DNA from: Chitinophaga eiseniae
GTDB taxonomy: Bacteria > Bacteroidota > Bacteroidia > Chitinophagales > Chitinophagaceae
NCBI RefSeq assembly: GCF_012641265.1
Contig: NZ_JABAHZ010000011.1
Span: 1 to 64,000, forward strand
Direction: 5' to 3'
Length of the DNA stretch: 64,000 nt
How positions within the stretch are numbered: the first letter of the stretch is position 1; the number at the start of each line of letters is the position of its first letter. The translations under genes and the position numbers were made by a program. Positions 42,159 to 50,801 of the stretch are shown piece by piece. The notes under the pieces were generated by a model that saw only the letters and a list, made by a program, of their open reading frames with translations, was not told where the DNA came from and searched no databases.

Positions 42159-43574
42159 ATGAACAAACGCCTGCTGTGGTATCCGGCCATCATCGGCTCT
42201 TTCGGGGTGCTCATCTGGATCATCCTGCAAAAAGGTCAATCGTTGCCCGTCAACTCCAATCATCTTGTTCCGGCTAAGCCGGTAGCCGCACCGCCCGCTA
42301 CGGCGGGATGGTGGCATTACCTCGATAATCTTAAGCATCCACTGGGACTACTATTGCTGCAAATTATCCTGATTATGGTGGTAGCCCGTTTCTTCGGGAT
42401 ACTGGCCAATAAAATAAAACAACCAGCTGTGGTAGGTGAAATCATTGCAGGCGTATTACTGGGCCCTTCCCTGCTCGGTTGGATCGCGCCTTCCTTCTCC
42501 GGCTTTATTTTTCCGGTGGAATCGTTGAAGAACCTGCAATTCCTCAGCCAGATAGGCCTGGCCTTTTTTATGTTTATAGTGGGCATGGAGCTCGACATCA
42601 GTAAAATCAGGCATAAAGCCCATGATGCAGTGATGATCAGCCATGCCAGCATCATTGTGCCTTTCTTCCTGGGCGTTTGGCTGGCTTATTTCCTCTTTAC
42701 CCGCTTTGCGCCTGCTAATGTGAGCTTCCTCTCTTTTGCACTGTTTATGGGCATCGCCATGAGTATTACCGCCTTCCCGGTACTGGCGCGTATTGTACAG
42801 GAAAGAAAATTAACCCATACTCCCCTCGGAATTATGGCTATCACCTGTGCAGCCGCAGATGATGTAACTGCCTGGTGTATCCTTGCAGTGGTAGTAGCCA
42901 TTGTGAATGCCAGTGGCCTGATGAGCGCATTGGTCACCATTTGCCTCGCCCTGGTATTTGTAGCACTGATGCTGCTGGTAGTTCGCCCATGGCTGAACAA
43001 AGTAACCGCCTCCCTGATGTCCAAAGGACGTGAGAAAGCGGCGGTGTCCACTATATTTTTTATGTTGCTGATCTCTGCCTGGGTGGCAGAGGTAATCGGT
43101 ATTCATGCACTGTTTGGCGCGTTCCTGGCGGGTGTAATCATGCCTGCCTCCAATAATATCAAACAACTGCTTACTGATAAACTGGAAGATGTGAGCGTTA
43201 TGCTGCTGCTACCCATCTTTTTTGTGTTCACCGGTTTAAGAACGCAAATCGGTTTGCTGAACCAGGGCGATCTCTGGATCGTTTGCAGTATTATCATGCT
43301 GGTAGCAGTAACAGGAAAATTCGGCGGTAGTGCCATCACCGCCCGTTTAATGGGACAGTCCTGGCGGCAATCGGTAGCCATCGGCGCCCTGATGAATACC
43401 CGTGGATTAATGGAATTGGTGGTGTTGAATATTGGCTTTGACCTGGGCATCCTGTCGCCCGAAATCTTTGCCATGCTGGTATTGATGGCCCTGGCTACTA
43501 CGTTTATGACTGGCCCATTGCTGGACCTGGTAGCGATGAGCGAAAAACGGAAGCAAAGCTTAACCACTTTATAA
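42159..43574 (+). CDS. Cation:proton antiporter, CPA2 family
   Basis: A 471-residue inner-membrane antiporter (Na+ or K+ against H+). About twelve hydrophobic spans fill residues 60-465. Core motifs: QPAVVGEIIAGVLLGPS, GLAFFMFIVGMELD, SITAFPVLARI and CAAADDVTAWC, where the paired aspartates are the ion-binding site. GALMNTRGLMELVVLNIG is the typical late CPA2 block. It lacks the TrkA-N domain of KefB/C. The N-terminal ~55 residues form an extra anchor helix and a Pro/Ala-rich linker. It is transcribed alone between two strong terminators. Confidence 0.92.
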   Translation: MNKRLLWYPAIIGSFGVLIWIILQKGQSLPVNSNHLVPAKPVAAPPATAGWWHYLDNLKHPLGLLLLQIILIMVVARFFGILANKIKQPAVVGEIIAGVLLGPSLLGWIAPSFSGFIFPVESLKNLQFLSQIGLAFFMFIVGMELDISKIRHKAHDAVMISHASIIVPFFLGVWLAYFLFTRFAPANVSFLSFALFMGIAMSITAFPVLARIVQERKLTHTPLGIMAITCAAADDVTAWCILAVVVAIVNASGLMSALVTICLALVFVALMLLVVRPWLNKVTASLMSKGREKAAVSTIFFMLLISAWVAEVIGIHALFGAFLAGVIMPASNNIKQLLTDKLEDVSVMLLLPIFFVFTGLRTQIGLLNQGDLWIVCSIIMLVAVTGKFGGSAITARLMGQSWRQSVAIGALMNTRGLMELVVLNIGFDLGILSPEIFAMLVLMALATTFMTGPLLDLVAMSEKRKQSLTTL

Positions 43575-43585
43575 ATCAATCCATC

Positions 43586-43632
43586 ATAAAACAAGAGAGG
43601 GAGCTGATGATCAGCTCCCTCTCTTGTTTTAT
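43586..43632. terminator. Bidirectional terminator
   Basis: Perfect 22-bp stem (43586-43607 with 43611-43632), loop TGA, flanked by AAAA/TTTT, between the convergent antiporter and transglycosylase genes. Confidence 0.93.
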
Positions 43633-43651
43633 CGTATACCCATTCGGGTGA

Positions 43652-44917
43652 TTATCTCTTCTTTTTCTTAGCAGTGTGCTTTTTTGTGGTATGATGCTTC
43701 TTTGCTGCTGAATGATGTTTCCTGGAAGAATAAGTAGTTTTCTTGGCTACGGTTGTTTTTTCTGCCATTTTCACCGGAGGTGGGAATTTAGATTTATCTA
43801 CTCCTACTGCTTTATCATCCAGTGTCATCTGTACAGATTCTTTCAGCATCTCATCTTTCTCCGCCATGAACTGCTTCATTTTCTCTTTCGGAATACGCAG
43901 GTCGTAAGAATTTTCTGCACTACCCATTGCTTTGGCAAACCCCGGGTTGAAGCGGTCTAATTCTGGCACAGACATATCCAGTTTCTTTGCAATAGCTTCC
44001 AGGCGATATTTACCAGTGACGTTGATTTCAACGGTGTTGAAAATTTCGTCTTCTGTTAATGGTCCTCTTGCTACAGGTGCGGCCATGTTTTCACCAGCCG
44101 GCATATTTACCGTAATGGTAGGATTTACATCGTCGCTTACACCGAAGAAGTTATTGAACCTGTCGAGAATATAACCAGTAGCAATAAATTTGTATACGTG
44201 GTTACGGGATTCTGCTGGCAGGAAATACTGCATTCCCCAGAAGTCCTTACGTCCGCTGGCATTGATAGCACGTTGAACGCCACCTGCGCCACAGTTGTAA
44301 GCAGCTACCACCAATAACCAGTCGTCGAACTGTGCATACAGCTGGTTCAGGAACTGGGCAGCAGCCAGGGTAGATTTATAAAAGTCTTTTCTTTCATCCA
44401 CTTTCTTACCTACACTCAAACCAAAAATGCGGGCGGTACCGGCCATAAACTGCCAGGCACCTACTGCACCTACCCTGGAACGGGCGTTGGTATTAAAGCT
44501 GGATTCAATCACTGCGAGGTATTTCATTTCTTCCGGGATACCATTATCACGGAATACTTTTTCAATCATATTGAAATAAGGCTGCCCCTTATCAATCATG
44601 ATTTGCAGGTGTTGACTATACCGGGTCGCATAATTACTCACATAACCTGCTACCAGGTTATTATTAATTTGCTCATACACCTTCGCGCTACGAATGGTGT
44701 TAGGCAAACTTTGGGCGGCCTTTCTAACGGCCACCGATGTGGGAGATGCAGGTACTGAATCCTTAGGTAAATGCACCTTATGACTCAGTCTCACAACTGA
44801 AGTATCTGGCGCTCCTATTGGATACACCATCTCTTTAGGATTGCTATTGCTTCCCTTCACTTCCAACCCCACTAAACTTGTTGCTGGCAACAGCAGTAGT
44901 AAAAAGATTTTTCTCAT
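43652..44917 (-). CDS. Lytic transglycosylase (MltD-like)
   Basis: Peptidoglycan-cleaving enzyme, exported. From the ATG at 44917 a signal peptide (1-20) is followed by a linker and an SLT domain (about 112-230): IPEEMKYLAVIESSFNT holds the catalytic E138, and GAVGAWQFMAGTAR and AAYNCGAGGVQRAI are the typical blocks. Residues ~280-335 (YRLEAIAKKLDMSVPELDRFN) resemble a single LysM-like wall-binding domain, fewer than in E. coli MltD. The tail is very basic (His/Lys-rich). The ATG at 44935 would overlap gatA and lacks signal-peptide sense. gatA ends 10 bases upstream. Confidence 0.9.
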   Translation of the reverse strand: MRKIFLLLLLPATSLVGLEVKGSNSNPKEMVYPIGAPDTSVVRLSHKVHLPKDSVPASPTSVAVRKAAQSLPNTIRSAKVYEQINNNLVAGYVSNYATRYSQHLQIMIDKGQPYFNMIEKVFRDNGIPEEMKYLAVIESSFNTNARSRVGAVGAWQFMAGTARIFGLSVGKKVDERKDFYKSTLAAAQFLNQLYAQFDDWLLVVAAYNCGAGGVQRAINASGRKDFWGMQYFLPAESRNHVYKFIATGYILDRFNNFFGVSDDVNPTITVNMPAGENMAAPVARGPLTEDEIFNTVEINVTGKYRLEAIAKKLDMSVPELDRFNPGFAKAMGSAENSYDLRIPKEKMKQFMAEKDEMLKESVQMTLDDKAVGVDKSKFPPPVKMAEKTTVAKKTTYSSRKHHSAAKKHHTTKKHTAKKKKR

Positions 44918-44927
44918 ACAATTTATT

Positions 44928-46373
44928 TTAAACAACAGTAACCTGTTCTTTAGCCATAATCTGATTGGCTATGTGCAACAAGTTTGCTTCGCTAAACTTC
45001 TTTGTGATGATCTGTACACCATATGGCATTCCATTCGAATGCCGGCTCAAAGGAACGGATATTGCCGGAACCCCTGCCAGATTTGCCAGTACCGTATAAA
45101 TATCGGCCAGGTACATGGCTATAGGGTCATCTGTCTTCTCCCCTAATTTAAATGCCGTAGACGGCACCGTTGGCATTAAAATGGCGTCGTACTCTTCTAA
45201 TATTTCGTTGAGTTTTTCTGTAACAAGACGCCTAACCTGTTGTGCCTTAGTATAATATGCGTCGTAATATCCCGCACTCAGCACAAAAGTCCCCAGTAAT
45301 ATACGACGTTTTACCTCTTTTCCAAACCCCTCTGATCTACTTTTTTTGTAAAATTCAATGAGATCCAGGTGCTGTTCGGCCGTTCTATGCCCATATTTTA
45401 CCCCATCGTAACGGGATAAATTAGACGATGCTTCAGCAGTAGTAAGCACGTAATAGGCCGGAACTACATAGTCGAGATATTCAAAACTTCTTCCTGATAC
45501 CGTATGGCCTAATGATTGCAAACTTTCAAAGAAATCAATATAGCCATCCTTCATCTCTGCGTCCAGTCCGTCATGGTACTGGGCATCTCTTAAATACGCA
45601 AATTTGAACGTTTTATTGTCCTCCAGGGCAGCTTTATAATCGGGTACTGCTTGTTGAGAAGCGGTACTATCAAACTCATCTGGTCCTGCGATCACCTGTA
45701 AAACAGCGGCCACATCAGCAATATCTTTGCCAAAAATACCGATCTGATCAAATGAAGATGCGTAGGCAATAAGTCCATACCGGGAAATGCGGCCATAAGT
45801 GGGTTTTAACCCTACAATACCGCAAAAATCAGCCGGCTGGCGAACAGATCCCCCCGTATCACTTCCCAGGCTTACCTGGCATAAATCTGCCTGTACGGCT
45901 ACTGCCGAACCACCGGAAGATCCTCCCGGAACACGGGAATTATCCAGGGCATTGAGGGTAGGCCCAAAAGCAGAATTTTCATTGGTAGACCCCATTGCGA
46001 ATTCATCGCAGTTGAGATTACCAATGATAATAGCATCTTCCGCCAGCAACCGCTCAATGGCTGTAGCAGAAAACAAAGAGGTAAACCCTTCCAGTATATG
46101 GGAAGCGGCACTTACATTATGGCCTTTATAGCAGATAACATCTTTAATACCTATCACCACTCCTGCCAATGCACCCAGCTTTTCTCCGTTTTTTAAACGG
46201 GTATCCAGCATTTGTGCCTTTTCCAGGGCTTCCTCCTCATACACTTCCAGGAAGGCATTTAAATGTTTTAGCTGTGCAATACGGTCCAGGTAATAACGAA
46301 CCTGCTCCATACAGCTTGTACTGCCGGCGTATAATGCTTTATGAAAAGTAGTTATACAGCTGAATTCAGACAA
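44928..46373 (-). CDS. gatA: Asp/Glu-tRNA amidotransferase subunit A
   Basis: Amidase subunit that releases ammonia from glutamine for conversion of Glu-tRNA(Gln) or Asp-tRNA(Asn). The Ser-cisSer-Lys triad is visible as K77 (VIGIKDVI), S152 (PGGSSGGSA) and S176 (GSDTGGSVRQP), with the amidase signature between. KPTYGRISRYGLIAYASSFDQIG is diagnostic for GatA. 481 residues is normal. gatB and gatC are not adjacent. The transglycosylase gene follows closely on the same strand. Confidence 0.96.
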   Translation of the reverse strand: MSEFSCITTFHKALYAGSTSCMEQVRYYLDRIAQLKHLNAFLEVYEEEALEKAQMLDTRLKNGEKLGALAGVVIGIKDVICYKGHNVSAASHILEGFTSLFSATAIERLLAEDAIIIGNLNCDEFAMGSTNENSAFGPTLNALDNSRVPGGSSGGSAVAVQADLCQVSLGSDTGGSVRQPADFCGIVGLKPTYGRISRYGLIAYASSFDQIGIFGKDIADVAAVLQVIAGPDEFDSTASQQAVPDYKAALEDNKTFKFAYLRDAQYHDGLDAEMKDGYIDFFESLQSLGHTVSGRSFEYLDYVVPAYYVLTTAEASSNLSRYDGVKYGHRTAEQHLDLIEFYKKSRSEGFGKEVKRRILLGTFVLSAGYYDAYYTKAQQVRRLVTEKLNEILEEYDAILMPTVPSTAFKLGEKTDDPIAMYLADIYTVLANLAGVPAISVPLSRHSNGMPYGVQIITKKFSEANLLHIANQIMAKEQVTVV

Positions 46374-46432
46374 GGCTAAACCAGTTAAAATTGAAACTAA
46401 TCAGTAAAACCCCGCAGGGTGTTGGCAATCAA

Positions 46433-46714
46433 TTACGCGTTGTGATGCGGATCTACAGCTTCCTTAGTAGGAACATCAGTAGTAGCCGGTGCAGAAGGCT
46501 GAACAGGCTTTTCTCTCATACCTTCTTCTATCTCCTGGCGCACATTGTTTTTGGCGTCATTAAATTCACGGATACCTTTACCCAGGCCACGCATTAATTC
46601 AGGGATTTTCTTGCCTCCGAAAAGCAGCAATACTACCACTGCAATTAAAAGCAGCTCGGACATACCAATATCCTGGAGAATCAAAAATGATGATTTAACA
46701 AAAACAGCTGTCAT
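46433..46714 (-). CDS. tatA: Sec-independent translocase protein TatA
   Basis: Pore-forming subunit of the twin-arginine pathway. One transmembrane helix (LLLIAVVVLLLFGG, about 20-34) followed by the amphipathic helix KKIPELMRGLGKGIREFNDAK is characteristic; a charged, Pro-rich tail completes 93 residues. The start with a few residues ahead of the helix is usual in Bacteroidota. gatA follows at 59 bases. tatC is not in the window. TatA may matter for the superoxide dismutase at 57.1 kb, whose signal has a KR pair. Confidence 0.95.
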   Translation of the reverse strand: MTAVFVKSSFLILQDIGMSELLLIAVVVLLLFGGKKIPELMRGLGKGIREFNDAKNNVRQEIEEGMREKPVQPSAPATTDVPTKEAVDPHHNA

Positions 46715-46821
46715 CGTCTCAAAAATTTATATTGTTCAGTCAACAAAGATAGCGCATAAAATCGGCTTTTTTACCCCTCCAGACAGTCCTGACAGAGTTT
46801 TAATACCTTTTTAAGCACACG

Positions 46822-46852
46822 AAAAAAGCGGCACCGGAACGGTCCCGCTTTT
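46822..46852 (-). terminator. rplS terminator
   Basis: Minus strand: 8-bp outer stem (46852-46845 with 46831-46824) with an inner CCG/CGG pair, then a run of six T (complement of 46822-46827). Confidence 0.88.
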
Positions 46853-46874
46853 AACAAATTTCCCTGTATTTATA

Positions 46875-47222
46875 CTAAACCCTTTTTTCTTTGATACGGG
46901 CTTTCTTACCAGCTCTTTCGCGCAGGTAGTAAAGCTTAGCTCTTCTTACCTTACCCACCTTGTTCAACACGATACCATCGATATGAGGAGAGTAAAGCGG
47001 AAACAGTCTTTCCACACCAATGCCATCAGAAATTTTTCTAACAGTGAAAGACATAGTTGATCCTGTACCCTGGATCTTCAATACATCACCTTTAAAGGAC
47101 TGAATCCTTTCTTTATTACCTTCCACGATTTTATAATTGACAGTGACGTTGTCGCCTGCTTTAAACTTCGGGTACTGTTTGTTAGCTGTCAGTTGTTCGT
47201 GAACAAACGAAATTGCGTTCAT
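46875..47222 (-). CDS. rplS: 50S ribosomal protein L19
   Basis: 115-residue ribosomal protein at the 30S-50S interface. FKAGDNVTVNYKIVEGNKERIQSFKGDVL and the C-terminal GKVRRAKLYYLRERAGKKARIKEKR are diagnostic. Last gene of the rpsP-rimM-trmD-rplS cluster, but 119 bases from trmD and with its own well-formed promoter, so it can be expressed separately. Confidence 0.98.
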   Translation of the reverse strand: MNAISFVHEQLTANKQYPKFKAGDNVTVNYKIVEGNKERIQSFKGDVLKIQGTGSTMSFTVRKISDGIGVERLFPLYSPHIDGIVLNKVGKVRRAKLYYLRERAGKKARIKEKRV

Positions 47223-47244
47223 CTTTCAAATATTTATGGGAGTG

Positions 47245-47275
47245 CAAAAGTAAGTCAAGAAATAGCATTTACCAA
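47245..47275 (-). promoter_or_regulatory. rplS promoter
   Basis: Minus strand: TTG at 47275-47273, 20 bases, TACTTTTG at 47252-47245, 22 bases before the rplS ATG. Confidence 0.75.
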
Positions 47276-47341
47276 ATTAAAAACCAAGAAATTATGCATC
47301 TCAAATGGCAAAGCGATCTATATGACCTATAAATCATTATG

Positions 47342-48013
47342 TTATAACAGGTCGGGCCTGCGTTGTTTTGTTCTTTCTACCGATTCCTGGTGTCGCCATT
47401 CCTCGATTTTTTTGTGATCTCCGCTCATGAGTACCTCCGGCACCTTCCATCCGCGGAACTCCTCGGGGCGGGTATACACCGGCGGCGCCAGCAGGTTATC
47501 CTGGAAAGAGTCGGTCAGCGCACTGGTTTCATTGTTGAGCACACCCGGCAGCAAACGCCCGATGGCATCTACCAGTACGGCTGCTCCCAGCTCTCCCCCA
47601 CTCAGTACGTAATCGCCGATAGAAATTTCTTTGGTGATAAAATGATCCCGGATACGCTGATCGATGCCTTTATAGTGCCCGCAAAGCATCAGCAAGTTGC
47701 CTTTGAGCGACAGCTGGTTGGCCATCTTCTGGTTCAATGTTTCCCCGTCGGGCGTCAGGTAAATGATTTCATCGTACTGTACCTTAGCCTGCAGTGATTC
47801 GATAGCATTGACAATAGGCTCCAGCATCATGACCATACCAGCACCACCGCCAAACTGGTAGTCGTCTACCTGGCTATGTTTGAGCGTAGAGTACTGCCTG
47901 AGCGGATGTACATGCACTTCCAGCAAACCTTTGGCCTGTGCTCTCTTCATAATGGAATGAGACAGCGGACTTTCCAGTAATTCCGGTAGTACGGTGATTA
48001 TATCTATTCGCAT
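47342..48013 (-). CDS. trmD: tRNA (guanine-N1)-methyltransferase
   Basis: SPOUT-class enzyme that methylates G37 of tRNAs, preventing frameshifts. From the ATG at 48013 (MRIDIITVLPELL) the 223-residue protein shows FGGGAGMVMMLEP, LTPDGETLNQKMANQL, LCGHYKGIDQRIRD and the SAM-knot YVLSGGELGAAVLVDAIGRLLPGVL. The upstream ATG at 48046 overlaps rimM and adds 11 unsupported residues. It follows rimM by 13 bases, the same order as in E. coli. Confidence 0.97.
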   Translation of the reverse strand: MRIDIITVLPELLESPLSHSIMKRAQAKGLLEVHVHPLRQYSTLKHSQVDDYQFGGGAGMVMMLEPIVNAIESLQAKVQYDEIIYLTPDGETLNQKMANQLSLKGNLLMLCGHYKGIDQRIRDHFITKEISIGDYVLSGGELGAAVLVDAIGRLLPGVLNNETSALTDSFQDNLLAPPVYTRPEEFRGWKVPEVLMSGDHKKIEEWRHQESVERTKQRRPDLL

Positions 48014-48026
48014 GCTTTCGGCGTAT

Positions 48027-48548
48027 TTAACTGGTATACAACTCAATCAGGCCATCGGGCAGATTCAGATATACCTTTTGATTTTTCTTATCCACTTTTA
48101 CCAGCGACTGTTCATTCACCGGCAACAGGGCTTCTTTTCCCTTTATAAACACCTTCACCAGTATCTGCATCGGCATTTCAATCACTTCCTCAATCGTACC
48201 CAGGGGGCCGTATTGCTCGTCTTCTGCCTCGTATCCCAGCAATGCCAGGGGAGCAGAGGAAGCCGTTTGCTGCTTGAAATCTTCCTCTTGCAGGTATACC
48301 TGTGCCGGCATGAGCTTTTGTGCCGCTTCCTTCGTATCTATGCCTTCCAGCTTGATATACACGCTTTCGCTGTCTTTTACTGATACCTGCTGGATAAAAT
48401 AGGGAATAAAGCTGTTTTTCCGCTCTTCCAGGAAAATAACGGTAACCCCCTTCAGCGCTGATCTTTTGCCCAGGCTATGCCTTAAAACCAGGTCGCCCTG
48501 TAAGCCATGCGCCGAAGCCAGCTTACCTATACTAAAATAGTTACTCAT
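48027..48548 (-). CDS. rimM: 16S rRNA processing protein
   Basis: Assembly factor for the 30S head; binds S19 and helps 16S maturation. From the ATG at 48548 the 173-residue protein starts with FSIGKLASAHGLQGDLVLRH, the RimM signature, and has a C-terminal PRC-barrel with ALLPVNEQSLVKVDKKNQKVYLNLPDGL. The longer frame to 48608 runs into the hairpin region and is rejected. A terminator lies between rpsP and this gene. Confidence 0.95.
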   Translation of the reverse strand: MSNYFSIGKLASAHGLQGDLVLRHSLGKRSALKGVTVIFLEERKNSFIPYFIQQVSVKDSESVYIKLEGIDTKEAAQKLMPAQVYLQEEDFKQQTASSAPLALLGYEAEDEQYGPLGTIEEVIEMPMQILVKVFIKGKEALLPVNEQSLVKVDKKNQKVYLNLPDGLIELYTS

Positions 48549-48614
48549 GTTTTCCGCTGTTAGCCTTTGTATTACTGCCTTTCCGGTGTGGAAACTGGCT
48601 CGTAACAAAAATTA

Positions 48615-48652
48615 AAAAAGGAAATATTTGCGATTGCAAATATTTCCTTTTT
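48615..48652 (-). terminator. Intrinsic terminator inside the rpsP-rimM gap
   Basis: Perfect 17-bp stem (48652-48636 with 48631-48615), 4-base loop, followed on the minus strand by CTTTTTTAATTTTTG. It lies 25 bases after the rpsP stop and 67 bases before the rimM start, so it should cut off much of the rpsP message before rimM-trmD. Confidence 0.85.
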
Positions 48653-48677
48653 CAGGTATTGTTAAAACGTTGCCGTT

Positions 48678-49139
48678 TTATGCTTCTGTACCTTCTCCTT
48701 CTGCCGGAGCTTCAGTAGCTGGAGCCGGAGTGTCTTCTACCTTTCTTACGATTGGAGCTGCCATTCTAGCTTTTTTGTGACCGTCGCGACGGGCAGAAAC
48801 TTTTTGTTCGTGTTCAGCCTGCCATTGTGCAAACTTTTGGTAAGCAGTAGGCTCGTCGAACAGGTTCAATGTAACACCTCTTAACAGGTGTTTCAAATAC
48901 AATACACCTTTGAAAGACAAGATTCTTCTAACAGTGTCAGTAGGTTGTGCACCTTTCTGCAACCAACGCAATGCCTTTTCGGTATCGATGTTGATAGAAG
49001 CTGGAACTGTTAAAGGATTGTAAGTACCGATTTTTTGGATGAATTTACCATCTCTTGGTGCGCGCGCATCGGCAACTACGATAAAATAGAAGGGTCTCTT
49101 CTTCGCGCCATGTCTCTGCAGTCTGATTTTTACTGGCAT
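48678..49139 (-). CDS. rpsP: 30S ribosomal protein S16
   Basis: Ribosomal protein needed for early 30S assembly. MPVKIRLQRHGAKKRPFYFIVVADARAPRDGKFIQKIGTYNP, split across the first 42 residues, is diagnostic. At 153 residues it is nearly twice the E. coli length: after the conserved core (~85) there is a basic stretch, then an acidic Ala/Pro/Glu tail (residues ~130-153). Such tails are frequent in Bacteroidota S16. It has a well-formed promoter and leads the rpsP-rimM-trmD-rplS cluster. Confidence 0.97.
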   Translation of the reverse strand: MPVKIRLQRHGAKKRPFYFIVVADARAPRDGKFIQKIGTYNPLTVPASINIDTEKALRWLQKGAQPTDTVRRILSFKGVLYLKHLLRGVTLNLFDEPTAYQKFAQWQAEHEQKVSARRDGHKKARMAAPIVRKVEDTPAPATEAPAEGEGTEA

Positions 49140-49192
49140 AAATAAGTCGAGTTATTTTTTGCGAGTTAGGAAATATTGTTTAATTAGGGATG

Positions 49193-49222
49193 CAAATGTA
49201 ATCAGTTAGTTGATATTTGCAA
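49193..49222 (-). promoter_or_regulatory. rpsP promoter
   Basis: Minus strand: TTG at 49222-49220, 19 bases, TACATTTG at 49200-49193; it lies between the ffh stop and the rpsP start and leaves a leader of about 45 bases. Confidence 0.8.
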
Positions 49223-49247
49223 AAAAAATTTATGTCATTCTGATCTT

Positions 49248-50573
49248 CTAGCGCATCATTCCCTTCAAACCCTTGCCGCCACCGCCAAATTTATTCATCA
49301 TTTTCATCATCTGCCGCATCTGTTCAAACTGCTTCATGAACTGATTGACATCCTGGATGTCTTTTCCGGCTCCTTTAGCAATACGTTTGCGACGGCTTCC
49401 GTCGATCATATCCGGATCAGCGCGCTCTGCCTTGGTCATAGAGTTGATCATGGCTTCAATGCCTTTAAAAGCGTCGTCGCTGATATCCAGGTCCTTCACT
49501 GCCTTACCTACGCCTGGAATCATGCCCATCAAGTCTTTCAGGTTACCCATTTTCTTGATCTGCTGTAACTGTTCCTTGAAATCGTCGAAATCGAACTGGT
49601 TCTGGCGGATTTTCTTTTCCAGCTTTTTAGCCTGTTCTTCGTTGAACTGTGCCTGGGCGCGTTCTACGAGGGTGGTGATATCACCCATGCCGAGGATACG
49701 CTGCGCCATACGCTCAGGGTAGAAAACATCGAGGGTATCGAGTTTTTCGCCCATACTTACAAACTTGATAGGCTTTTCTACCGTGTATTTGATCGTAAGG
49801 GCCGCACCACCGCGGGTATCACCATCGAGCTTGGTCAGTACCACCCCGGTAAAGTCGAGGCGATCGTTGAAGGCTTTGGCCGTATTTACGGCATCCTGAC
49901 CGGTCATGGAATCCACGACAAACAGGATTTCGTTTGGCTTCACAGCGGCCTTTACAGCGGCTACTTCGGTCATCATCTGTTCATCTACCGCCAAACGGCC
50001 GGCAGTATCTATGATGATAATGTTGAAGTTATTGGCCTTTGCGTGCTTGATAGCGTTTTCAGCAATCTGCACCGCGTTTTTATTTTCCGGTTCGCTATAT
50101 ACCTCTACCCCAATCTGTTCTCCCAGTACCTTCAGCTGATCAATCGCCGCGGGGCGGTAAATATCGGCTGCTACCAGCAGGGCCTTTTTATTTTTCTTGG
50201 TTTTGAGATAACTGGCCAGTTTCCCGGAGAAGGTAGTCTTACCGGAACCCTGTAAACCTGCTATCAGCACGACGGAAGGATTGCTTTTGATATCGAAGTC
50301 GGCTTCGGTACCACCCATCAGGGTTACCAGTTCGTCCTTCACAATCTTAACCATCAACTGTCCGGGAGAAATGGAAGTCAATACCTTCTCTCCCAAAGCT
50401 GTATCCTTTACTTTATCAGTAAATTCCTTGGCAATTTTATAGTTTACATCCGCATCCACCAATGCACGACGGATCTCTTTAACGGTAGAAGCGATATTTA
50501 TTTCGGAAATCCGGCCTTCTCCTTTAAGCTGTTTAAACGCGGAATCGAGTCTCTCTGATAATGATTCAAACAT
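49248..50573 (-). CDS. ffh: Signal recognition particle GTPase
   Basis: Binds signal sequences and SRP RNA and delivers ribosomes to the membrane via FtsY. From the ATG at 50573 (MFESLSERLDSAFKQL) the 441-residue protein has the N domain, the G domain with P-loop GLQGSGKTT (106-114), DTAGRLAVDEQMM and TKLDGDTRGGAAL, and a methionine-rich M domain ending QMRQMMKMMNKFGGGG. The open frame continues to 50738, but that part is a translation of the palindromic repeat and intergenic DNA. A -7-like TACTTTTG is at 50603-50596 without a good -33. Confidence 0.97.
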   Translation of the reverse strand: MFESLSERLDSAFKQLKGEGRISEINIASTVKEIRRALVDADVNYKIAKEFTDKVKDTALGEKVLTSISPGQLMVKIVKDELVTLMGGTEADFDIKSNPSVVLIAGLQGSGKTTFSGKLASYLKTKKNKKALLVAADIYRPAAIDQLKVLGEQIGVEVYSEPENKNAVQIAENAIKHAKANNFNIIIIDTAGRLAVDEQMMTEVAAVKAAVKPNEILFVVDSMTGQDAVNTAKAFNDRLDFTGVVLTKLDGDTRGGAALTIKYTVEKPIKFVSMGEKLDTLDVFYPERMAQRILGMGDITTLVERAQAQFNEEQAKKLEKKIRQNQFDFDDFKEQLQQIKKMGNLKDLMGMIPGVGKAVKDLDISDDAFKGIEAMINSMTKAERADPDMIDGSRRKRIAKGAGKDIQDVNQFMKQFEQMRQMMKMMNKFGGGGKGLKGMMR

Positions 50574-50618
50574 TGTTGGTATTTTAAACGGATTGCAAAA
50601 GTATATTTTTTTTGGGTT

Positions 50619-50702
50619 ATTTGCACGCAAAGACGGAGAGAAGCAAAGAAGCAGAGAGGATTTCCTTTGCTCCTTTGCTTCTCTCCGTCTTTGCGTGCAA
50701 AT
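50619..50702. repeat. Palindromic repeat, second family member
   Basis: Arms of 30 perfectly paired bases (50619-50648 with 50673-50702); the inner part is paired only partly. It shares CACGCAAAG and GAAGCAAAGGAGCAAAG with the perfect palindrome at 26437-26517. It lies between sigA and ffh, both on the minus strand, just upstream of the ffh -7 candidate. Confidence 0.92.
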
Positions 50703-50801
50703 AAAACAGCGAAGACAATGACGGACTACCGTCATCATCTTCGCTGGCTAAAATCTTATACAATCAACTAAATAGCGTCTTTTTCGTGGCAGAAGAGCTG
50801 C

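Noticed and set aside
50574..50738. 55-codon N-terminal extension of ffh
   Set aside because: Translates the palindromic repeat and intergenic DNA; SRP GTPases start at the MFESL-like position.
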